Part shown: in pieces, positions 7,163 through 13,066 of the stretch
How the letters are laid out: each line of letters opens with the position of its first letter
Position numbering within the stretch: the first letter of the stretch is position 1
Source: Gammaproteobacteria bacterium UBA6173
GTDB lineage: Bacteria > Pseudomonadota > Gammaproteobacteria > Pseudomonadales > Pseudohongiellaceae
DNA length: 13,066 nt
Assembly (NCBI GenBank): GCA_002422225.1
Contig: DITX01000137.1
Coordinates: forward strand, 1 to 13,066
Direction of reading: 5' to 3'
Position numbers and translations under genes: made by a program
The notes under the pieces: model-generated
Databases searched by the model: none
What the model was told of the DNA's origin: nothing
The model's input: the letters and a program-made list of their open reading frames with translations, nothing else

Positions 7163-8548
7163 ATGGCGCTGGTTCTGCTCGGCATCAATCACAATACGGC
7201 AAATGTTGCACTGCGCGAGCAGGTAGCATTTCCGCCAGAGAAAATGGCCGATGCCATGCACAGGGTTGTTGAGCTGGAGCATGTGCGTGAGGCCGTGATT
7301 GTGTCGACCTGCAATCGTACGGAGCTGTATGTGGATGTTGATTTGTCTGGAAGCAGCACAGACGATGAGGGACATGAATCTGGCAACACGAATGCCCCTG
7401 CGGATTTGCTCACGCTGGCATCGGCTGAACAGAAACTGCTGAGCTGGCTGAGCCAGTACCACGGCATCAGCGAGGTCGAACTTAATGGCTGTAGTTATTT
7501 CCACTGGCATGAGGATGTCATCAGGCATCTGATGCGCGTGGCCTGCGGGTTGGACTCCATGGTATTGGGTGAACCGCAGATTCTGGGGCAGATCAAGTCT
7601 GCCTATGCGGTTGCCAAAGAGCTGGGTGTTGCGAAGGCGCAATTGGGTCGTGCTTTTCAAGAGGCATTTTCGATTGCGAAAGAGGTGCGTACCGACACAG
7701 CCATCGGCGAGAACCCGGTGTCAGTGGCGTATGCAGCAGTCACGCTGGCCGAACAGATCTTCTCTAATCTGGGCGCTTTGCATGCCTTGTTGATTGGAGC
7801 AGGGCATACCATTGAGCTGGTCGCACGTCATCTGACCGACAAGGGTGTCAAAAGTATTGTTGTGGCCAATCGAACTTTACAAAACGCGGTGACCTTGGGA
7901 GAGAAGTTTGGTGCGCGCGGGGTGTTGTTATCGGATATTCCTGATGAGTTGATTCACGCCGATATCGTAGTCTCGTCCACCAACAGCCAATTGCCTTTGT
8001 TGGGCAAGGGTGCGGTTGAGCGCGCCATCAAAAAACGCCGCCACAAGCCTATGCTGCTGGTAGATCTGGCGGTACCGCGCGATATCGAACCCGAAGTGGG
8101 CGAAATCAGCGATGCCTATTTATACAGCGTTGACGATATTCGTGACGTTATCGACGATAACGTAAAAAGTCGTGAGCAGGCTGCGCAGCAGGCAGGCGCT
8201 ATTATTGAGCGTGGTGTAGAGGAGTATCTCAAACAACTACGCGCGCTGAACGCGGTTGCGACCTTGCGTGCGTTTCGTGAAAAGGCTGATGCCATCAGGC
8301 ACGCTGAACTGGAAAAAGCAGTTAAATCATTAGAGCGCGGCTTGCCTGCTGACAAAGTGCTGGAGGCATTGGCACGCGGAATCACCAATAAGCTGATTCA
8401 TGCGCCCAGTGTGCAGATGAAAAAAGCCAGTGCAGAGGGCAGGGATGATCTTGTGCATCTGGCTCAGGAATTATTTGAATTAACCGAGTGTCAATCGGAT
8501 GGCAAACCTGCTCTGGCAGGCGATAAACCTGCAGGAAACAGTGAATGA
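7163..8548 (+). CDS. hemA: Glutamyl-tRNA reductase
   Basis: HemA reduces glutamyl-tRNA(Glu) with NADPH to glutamate-1-semialdehyde, the first committed step of C5-pathway tetrapyrrole (heme) synthesis. The protein has 461 residues against 418 in E. coli. The catalytic Cys50 sits in STCNRTE. The tRNA-side motif GLDSMVLGEPQILGQ is at 129-143, the NADPH-fold GAGHTIELVARH begins at 212, and the C-terminal dimerisation domain ends with HAPSVQMKKASAEGR. Two features stand out. A hydrophilic Ser/Asp/Gly/Asn-rich insert of 23 residues lies between about 60 and 86, and there is a Gly/Pro/Asp-rich extra tail after ELFELTE. The residue aligned with the heme-linked Cys170 of enteric HemA is Val193. The ATG at 7163 follows AAGG by 7 nt. 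The stop overlaps prfA as ATGA, the classic hemA-prfA coupling. Confidence 0.97.
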   Translation: MALVLLGINHNTANVALREQVAFPPEKMADAMHRVVELEHVREAVIVSTCNRTELYVDVDLSGSSTDDEGHESGNTNAPADLLTLASAEQKLLSWLSQYHGISEVELNGCSYFHWHEDVIRHLMRVACGLDSMVLGEPQILGQIKSAYAVAKELGVAKAQLGRAFQEAFSIAKEVRTDTAIGENPVSVAYAAVTLAEQIFSNLGALHALLIGAGHTIELVARHLTDKGVKSIVVANRTLQNAVTLGEKFGARGVLLSDIPDELIHADIVVSSTNSQLPLLGKGAVERAIKKRRHKPMLLVDLAVPRDIEPEVGEISDAYLYSVDDIRDVIDDNVKSREQAAQQAGAIIERGVEEYLKQLRALNAVATLRAFREKADAIRHAELEKAVKSLERGLPADKVLEALARGITNKLIHAPSVQMKKASAEGRDDLVHLAQELFELTECQSDGKPALAGDKPAGNSE

Positions 8549-9627
8549 AAGCGTCGATTCATCAGAAACTTGAATTGCTGGCAGATCGTTGCGAGGAGTT
8601 GGAGGCGTTGCTCAGTGACGCTGAAACGCTCTCGGATCAAGAGAAGTTTCGTAATTTGTCTCGTGAATTTTCGGATATTGAACCCATTGTGCTGGAGTTC
8701 AAGCGCTTCGAGACTGCCGCTCAGGATCTGGCCTTGGCGCAAGAGATGTTGCGTGACAGCGATCCTGAGATGCGCGAGATGGCCGAGGAAGAAACCAAGT
8801 TGCTGCGCGAACAGTTGGAAACGCTGGAAGTATCGCTGCAAAAACTGCTGCTGCCCAAAGACGAAAAAGACAGCATGAACGTGTTTTTGGAGATCCGTGC
8901 TGGTACCGGTGGTGATGAAGCGGCAATTTTTGCCGGCGACCTGTTTCGTATGTATTCCCGTTATGCCGAGCGCCAGGGTTGGCGCATTGAAGTGTTGAGT
9001 GAACGCCCCGGCGAGCACGGCGGCTACAAGGAAATCATTACCCGCGTCGAAGGTCGCCAGGTGTTTGGCCAGCTCAAGTTTGAATCTGGTGCGCACCGTG
9101 TACAACGGGTGCCGGATACAGAAACTCAAGGTCGCATCCATACTTCAGCGTGCACCGTCGCGATTCTGCCTGCCTCTGATGAACTGGCTGAAATTGAAAT
9201 CAATAAAGCAGATTTACGTGTGGATACCTTCAGGGCCAGCGGTGCGGGTGGACAACACATCAACAAAACCGACTCGGCCATCCGTATTGTGCATATCCCC
9301 AGCGGTCTGGTGGTGGAGTGTCAGGAAGAGCGTTCTCAGCATAAAAACCGGGCGCGAGCCATGTCGCTGCTCCATGCACGCTTGAACGATATGCAGCAGG
9401 CAGCCGCAGATAAACAGCAGTCAGATGCTCGGCGCTTGCTGGTCGGCTCCGGTGACCGTTCAGAACGGATTCGTACCTACAATTACCCGCAAGGGCGCGT
9501 CACTGATCACCGCATCAATCTCACCATTTATAAACTGGATGAAGTCATGCAAGGCGATCTTGATGCCGTGGTGCAACCGCTGATTCAGGAATATCAGGCC
9601 GATCAGCTTGCTGAACTGGCGGCATGA
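8545..9627 (+). CDS. prfA: Peptide chain release factor 1
   Basis: RF1 reads UAA and UAG stop codons in the ribosomal A site and triggers peptide release. At 360 residues it equals the E. coli length. The GGQ catalytic motif is at 235-237 (GAGGQHINKTDSA); its Gln is the residue methylated by PrmC, which is encoded next. The tripeptide decoding motif is P-D-T at 190-192 (RVQRVPDTETQGR), fitting the PxT pattern of RF1 and not the SPF of RF2. Position x is Asp here, where E. coli has Ala. The ATG lies in the hemA stop (ATGA overlap) and is preceded by AGGAA about 8 nt upstream. The gene is part of a hemA-prfA-prmC-moeB operon on the plus strand. Confidence 0.98.
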   Translation: MKASIHQKLELLADRCEELEALLSDAETLSDQEKFRNLSREFSDIEPIVLEFKRFETAAQDLALAQEMLRDSDPEMREMAEEETKLLREQLETLEVSLQKLLLPKDEKDSMNVFLEIRAGTGGDEAAIFAGDLFRMYSRYAERQGWRIEVLSERPGEHGGYKEIITRVEGRQVFGQLKFESGAHRVQRVPDTETQGRIHTSACTVAILPASDELAEIEINKADLRVDTFRASGAGGQHINKTDSAIRIVHIPSGLVVECQEERSQHKNRARAMSLLHARLNDMQQAAADKQQSDARRLLVGSGDRSERIRTYNYPQGRVTDHRINLTIYKLDEVMQGDLDAVVQPLIQEYQADQLAELAA

Positions 9628-9631
9628 TCCC

Positions 9632-10492
9632 ATGTCGCTGACGTTGCAACAGGCAATCGACTGGGCTGCTGATGAGTTGCATGAGCTCGAGACTCCGCGT
9701 GTCGATGCCGAATGGTTATTGATGCATGTTGTGCAATGCACACGAACACGCTTGCTGACGCATGCCGGACAGACGCTTACAGCTCAGCAATCTGAGGAAT
9801 TCAAGCAGGTCATTATGCGCCGCCAAACGGGTGAGCCAGTGGCGTATATCACAGGTACCCGTGGTTTCTGGACCCTTGATCTGCATGTGACGCCAGACGT
9901 ACTGATTCCGCGTGCCGATACCGAATTATTGGTCGAACAAGCTTTGGCTCTGGCTGACAATCAAGCGCAATTGAACCTTGCTGATCTGGGGACTGGTAGT
10001 GGCGCAATTGCGCTGGCCATTGCCAGTGAACGGCCCAACTGGAGAGTGTTTGCGGTAGACAGCAGTCCCGCCGCCCTGATGCTCGCGCGGAAAAACGCCC
10101 GTATCAATCGGCTATCGCAAGTCGAGTTTTACGAAGGTAACTGGTGTGATGCCTTGCCCTCAGATCTGGTTTTGGACATGGTGGTCAGCAACCCTCCTTA
10201 TATCGATGCTGCTGATCCGCATTTGTTGTCTGGCGATTTGCGCTTTGAGCCGATGTCGGCCTTGCGTGCGGCAGAAAATGGCCTCAGCGATCTGCGCACG
10301 CTGAGCGCCCAAGCATTCCTGCGCTTAAAACCCAGTGGCTGGGTGCTGTTTGAACATGGTTATAATCAAGGCCCCGCAGTGCGATCACTGCTTCAGCAGT
10401 CAGGGTTCTCAGAAATCCGGACAATTGTTGATCATGGTGGGCAGGACAGGGTGACCATGGGGCAAAAAATAGAGGATTCCCACCATGAATGA
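9632..10492 (+). CDS. prmC: Release factor glutamine methyltransferase PrmC (HemK)
   Basis: PrmC methylates the Gln of the GGQ motif of RF1 and RF2 using S-adenosylmethionine, which speeds termination. The protein has 286 residues from the ATG at 9632 (E. coli 277). The N-terminal helical RF-binding domain covers about 1-80. The SAM-binding glycine motif ADLGTGSGAIALAIA begins at 117, and the substrate-Gln motif NPPY is at 187-190 (MVVSNPPYID). A TTG 24 nt upstream (9608) is in frame, but the family N-terminus matches MSLTLQQAIDWA, so I chose the ATG, 4 nt after the prfA stop. Its 3' end overlaps moeB by 8 nt. Proximity to its substrate gene prfA is the standard arrangement. Confidence 0.97.
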   Translation: MSLTLQQAIDWAADELHELETPRVDAEWLLMHVVQCTRTRLLTHAGQTLTAQQSEEFKQVIMRRQTGEPVAYITGTRGFWTLDLHVTPDVLIPRADTELLVEQALALADNQAQLNLADLGTGSGAIALAIASERPNWRVFAVDSSPAALMLARKNARINRLSQVEFYEGNWCDALPSDLVLDMVVSNPPYIDAADPHLLSGDLRFEPMSALRAAENGLSDLRTLSAQAFLRLKPSGWVLFEHGYNQGPAVRSLLQQSGFSEIRTIVDHGGQDRVTMGQKIEDSHHE

Positions 10493-11276
10493 CCAACAGC
10501 TGTTGCGTTACAGCCGACAGATTATGTTGCCGGCGTTTGATGTGGAAGGTCAGCAACGGCTGTTGTCGGCAGCCGTGATTATTGTCGGGTTGGGCGGTCT
10601 GGGCAGCCCGGTGTCGATGTATCTGGCCGCCGCGGGTGTTGGACATTTGATACTGGTTGATGATGATGATGTCGATTTAAGTAATTTGCAGCGTCAGATT
10701 GTGCATGCTGAACACAGCGTAGGTGTCAGCAAAGTGCAGTCCGCGGCAACTACCATCAAGGCGCTGAATCAGGATACGCGGGTGACCGCGGTCAAACAGC
10801 GCCTGGATGAAGCTGCCTTAATGCAATTGCTGGCCACAGGCGTCGATCTGGTTATAGATGCCTGTGATAACTTCAATACCCGATTTATGATCAACCAGGC
10901 GTGTGTGAATTCCGGCGTGCCCTTGGTGTCAGGTGCCGCCATTCGATTGGAAGGACAAGTGGCTGTGTTTGATAGCCGCCGATCAGAGAGCCCCTGTTAC
11001 CAATGCCTATACCGGGCAGGCGATGATGAGCAGATGAGTTGTGCTCGTAATGGGGTGCTTTCACCAGTGGTCGGTGTTATTGGCAGCATGCAGGCTTTGG
11101 AAGCAATCAAAGTGCTGACCGGTCTTGGACAGGATCTGTGTGGAAGATTGTTATTGTTTGACGCGTTCAGCAGCGTGTGGCGTGAGCTGCGCCTGCCGCG
11201 CGATCCCGCGTGTCCAGTTTGCGGGGAGCGCCATCGGCCCTCCGAGCTTGATGCGCCGGATACTCAAGCGCTATGA
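10485..11276 (+). CDS. moeB: Molybdopterin-synthase adenylyltransferase MoeB (E1-like)
   Basis: This E1-like enzyme most likely adenylates the C-terminal glycine of MoaD so that it can be sulfurated for molybdopterin synthesis. Its 263 residues carry the nucleotide loop GLGGLGSP (35-42), the ATP-site stretch LVDDDDVDLSNLQRQ (57-71), DACDNF with Asp127, and two zinc CxxC pairs, C171/C174 (PCYQC) and C243/C246 (ACPVC). Cys186 aligns with the cysteine conserved in the MoeB/ThiF group. The ATG at 10485 overlaps the prmC stop and follows AGAGGA by 8 nt. ThiF, which activates ThiS for thiamine synthesis, is a close relative and cannot be fully excluded. The prmC-moeB adjacency known in Pseudomonas favours MoeB. 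No moaD or moeA is in the window. Confidence 0.88.
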   Translation: MNDQQLLRYSRQIMLPAFDVEGQQRLLSAAVIIVGLGGLGSPVSMYLAAAGVGHLILVDDDDVDLSNLQRQIVHAEHSVGVSKVQSAATTIKALNQDTRVTAVKQRLDEAALMQLLATGVDLVIDACDNFNTRFMINQACVNSGVPLVSGAAIRLEGQVAVFDSRRSESPCYQCLYRAGDDEQMSCARNGVLSPVVGVIGSMQALEAIKVLTGLGQDLCGRLLLFDAFSSVWRELRLPRDPACPVCGERHRPSELDAPDTQAL

Positions 11277-11329
11277 TGCGGGCGCTACTCTTCAGTCGAT
11301 TCAGTAAAAAGGCAACGCTAGATGCATAA
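11273..11329 (+). CDS. 18-codon mini-ORF between moeB and the helicase
   Basis: ATG at 11273 overlaps the moeB TGA as ATGA and opens an ORF reading MMRALLFSRFSKKATLDA before TAA at 11327-11329. That stop lies 3 nt inside the first codons of the helicase gene (ATG 11322) in another frame. The peptide is basic with a short hydrophobic helix. From memory it resembles the N-terminus of Pseudomonas RhlB proteins, which begin with a similar short basic helix before a disordered region. It may be a leader peptide coupling moeB to the helicase, the true helicase N-terminus split by a frameshift or sequencing error, or chance. No strong ribosome site of its own is visible. Confidence 0.35.
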   Translation: MMRALLFSRFSKKATLDA

Positions 11330-13013
11330 AACGGACGAAAATGATCAGCAGGCAACGTTAGAGCTTCAACCGGTCTCCATTCCCGAACCAAATTTCCCCC
11401 TGGCACCCGTGGAAATCCCAGTCGACACCGTGCTTACCGAACCTGCCAGCGCTGACGTTGAACTACCACCATTGCCAGAGCCAGAGCCAGAGCCAGAGGC
11501 TGTCACTGATCCCGAACCATTAATGGTCTCCGCGCAGGAACCAGAACCCCTGATAGTAGCGCTTGCAGAGCCAGCACTTGAGCCTATCGAGACAACAGAG
11601 CAAGAAGCGTTTGTTGAAACAACAGAGCCAGTTTCAGTGGTTGAACCTGATGCCATCGCCGAGCCGGCTGATGATGATGCGCAGGCTGAGACAAACCTGG
11701 CGCCGCCGGTACCTGTGGCACTGACCGTTGTTCCCACCAAAGTGCAGTTCAGTACCTTCAATCTGGAGCCTGCATTGGAAAAAGCCATTTCTGAACTGGG
11801 TTATGAATATTGCACACCTATTCAGGCTCAAAGCCTTCGCTACACCTTGCGTGGTTATGATGTCACCGGCAAAGCGCAGACAGGTACCGGCAAAACAGCA
11901 GCGTTCCTGATTACCATCATTAATGATCTGTTAAAAAACCCGATACAGGACACGCGATTTATTGGTGAGCCGCGTGCCATTGTGCTGGCTCCGACCCGCG
12001 AGCTGGTGCAGCAGATTGCCAGTGATGCCGCCAATCTCACCAAAAATACCGACCTTCATGTAGTGACGTTGGTTGGTGGTGAGGACTACCAGAAACAATT
12101 ACGTCAGGTGGATAAGCGTCCGGTTGATATTGTGGTGGCAACGCCAGGTCGTTTGATCGACTTCCTGCAGCAGGACCATCTGTATCTTGGTCTGGTTGAG
12201 TTGCTGGTGATTGACGAAGCAGACCGCATGCTGGATATGGGCTTTATTCCGCAAGTGCGCACCATTGTGTCGCGTACGCCGCACAAGGATTGTCGTCAAA
12301 CCTTGCTGTTCAGCGCGACGTTTACGCCTGAGATTATTGAACTGACCTCGCGCTGGGCCATGGATCCGATCATGATCGAGATTCAGCCGGAGCGTGTCGC
12401 CACCGACAATGTGGAGCAGTTGGTGTATCTGGTCACAACGGAAGATAAATACAAACTGCTGTACAACCTGATTGCTGCCGAAGGTGCGGATCGTGTGATT
12501 GTGTTTAACAATCGTCGTGATCAGGTGCGCAAGCTGGCGGACAATCTCTATCGGCACGGTGTGAGCTGTGGTTTGTTGTCGGGTGAGGTTGCCCAAAATA
12601 AACGTGTTCGTACGCTGGAAGAATTCCGTGATGGCACTATCAAAGTGTTAGTTGCGACGGATGTTGCTGGTCGTGGTTTGCACATTGATGATGTGACACA
12701 TGTGATCAATTACAGTCTGCCGGAAGAGGCAGATGATTATGTGCATAGAATTGGTCGTACGGGGCGTGCGGGCTCGGTAGGTACGTCGATCAGTTTTGCG
12801 TGTGAGGAAGATTCGTTTTTGCTGCCGAATATTGAGAAGACGTTAGGGCAGAAGTTGCCTTGTGTGTATCCGGATGCGTCTTTGCTGGCGGAGCCGCCTC
12901 CCTTCAGTCGGGCTACACATTTTAAGGATGAGTCGAAACCTGCGCGCAGTGGTGGGTCGTCGCGTTCGGGGCAGGGGCGCAGTGGTGGTGGGAAGCCGCG
13001 GCCGCGTCGTTAA
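11322..13013 (+). CDS. rhlB: RhlB-type DEAD-box RNA helicase
   Basis: This is an ATP-dependent RNA helicase that unwinds structured RNA. RhlB proteins act with RNase E in the RNA degradosome. It has 563 residues. Residues 1 to about 138 are a disordered, acidic Pro/Glu/Ala/Val-rich region. The helicase core follows: Q motif (Phe146, Gln168), motif I AQTGTGKT (185-192), PTREL (224-228), TPGR (274-277), DEAD (298-301), SAT (331-333), VATDVAGRGLHI (444-455) and HRIGRTGR (475-482). The tail from about 538 is basic Ser/Gly/Arg-rich, likely RNA-binding. The core resembles Pseudomonas RhlB more than E. coli RhlB. AAAGG precedes the ATG by 9 nt, and TAG sits in frame immediately before it. The acidic N-terminus is unusual to me. 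RhlE/SrmB-type assignment is less likely because of VATDVAGRGLHI and the ACEED...LPNIE segment. Confidence 0.85.
   Translation: MHKTDENDQQATLELQPVSIPEPNFPLAPVEIPVDTVLTEPASADVELPPLPEPEPEPEAVTDPEPLMVSAQEPEPLIVALAEPALEPIETTEQEAFVETTEPVSVVEPDAIAEPADDDAQAETNLAPPVPVALTVVPTKVQFSTFNLEPALEKAISELGYEYCTPIQAQSLRYTLRGYDVTGKAQTGTGKTAAFLITIINDLLKNPIQDTRFIGEPRAIVLAPTRELVQQIASDAANLTKNTDLHVVTLVGGEDYQKQLRQVDKRPVDIVVATPGRLIDFLQQDHLYLGLVELLVIDEADRMLDMGFIPQVRTIVSRTPHKDCRQTLLFSATFTPEIIELTSRWAMDPIMIEIQPERVATDNVEQLVYLVTTEDKYKLLYNLIAAEGADRVIVFNNRRDQVRKLADNLYRHGVSCGLLSGEVAQNKRVRTLEEFRDGTIKVLVATDVAGRGLHIDDVTHVINYSLPEEADDYVHRIGRTGRAGSVGTSISFACEEDSFLLPNIEKTLGQKLPCVYPDASLLAEPPPFSRATHFKDESKPARSGGSSRSGQGRSGGGKPRPRR
11475..11498 (+). 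repeat. Tandem CCAGAG hexamer, four exact copies
   Basis: Four uninterrupted CCAGAG units encode Pro-Glu four times (residues 52-59) in the acidic N-terminus of the helicase. Because the unit is 6 nt, copy-number change by slippage would keep the reading frame. Confidence 0.9.
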
Positions 13014-13066
13014 GTTTTGTTTGGAAAGGCTGAAAGGCTGGCAAGACAGAAGGGCGTGAGGCAGGC
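13014..13066. other. Short region after rhlB
   Basis: Only 53 nt follow the helicase stop. They contain two exact tandem copies of AAAGGCTG (13025-13040). I see no hairpin with a T run and no gene start. Confidence 0.5.

Noticed and set aside
8491..9141. Minus-strand ORF of 216 codons opposite prfA
   Set aside because: It overlaps the hemA end and the conserved prfA N-terminal half, and is rich in Phe/Gln/His as expected from a reverse frame.
11303..11315. TAAAAAG as a -1 slippery site before rhlB
   Set aside because: The heptamer does not fit X XXY YYZ, and the shift needed to enter the helicase frame is +1, not -1.
1..13066. A novel defence, mobile or biosynthetic system
   Set aside because: Every large ORF belongs to a known housekeeping family or is a conserved TPR lipoprotein in a conserved order. 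No terminal repeats, integrase, transposase or spacer array is seen.

Overview
This window looks like a core chromosomal segment of a gammaproteobacterium. From memory, the gene order ychF, pth, rplY, prs, tRNA-Gln, ispE, lolB, TPR lipoprotein, then divergently hemA, prfA, prmC, moeB, is the order known in Pseudomonas. Base composition is moderate (about half G+C by eye) and the protein sequences are close to, but not the same as, Pseudomonas. I would place the organism in or near Pseudomonadales/Cellvibrionales, without confidence in a genus. I see no insertion sequence, phage gene, CRISPR array, toxin or defence gene.

Layout. The left half (1-6944) is entirely minus strand. Read in the direction of transcription it runs: TPR lipoprotein, lolB (overlapping start and stop), ispE (3-nt gap), tRNA-Gln(UUG), prs, a rho-independent terminator, rplY, pth and ychF (cut by the window edge). 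The right half (7163-13013) is entirely plus strand: hemA, prfA (ATGA overlap), prmC (4-nt gap), moeB (8-nt overlap), an 18-codon out-of-frame ORF, and an RhlB-type DEAD-box RNA helicase with an acidic Pro/Glu-rich N-terminus. The two halves diverge from a 218-bp control region (6945-7162) that holds a candidate extended -10 promoter, a small palindrome, direct repeats and a hemA leader with competing hairpins.

How the genes fit together. Much of the window serves translation: peptidyl-tRNA recycling (Pth), ribosomal protein L25/CTC, a glutamine tRNA, release factor 1 with the methyltransferase that modifies it (PrmC), and the ribosome-associated ATPase YchF. HemA makes the tetrapyrrole precursor from glutamyl-tRNA, so it too draws on the tRNA pool. 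Prs makes PRPP for nucleotides, IspE serves isoprenoid synthesis, LolB receives lipoproteins at the outer membrane, and MoeB activates a sulfur-carrier protein for molybdopterin.

There is no obvious new system here. The points most worth a second look are the out-of-frame mini-ORF that resembles the missing N-terminus of RhlB, the uncharacterised TPR lipoprotein coupled to lolB, the 23-residue insert and absent heme-ligand cysteine in HemA, and the inverted repeat in front of rplY.
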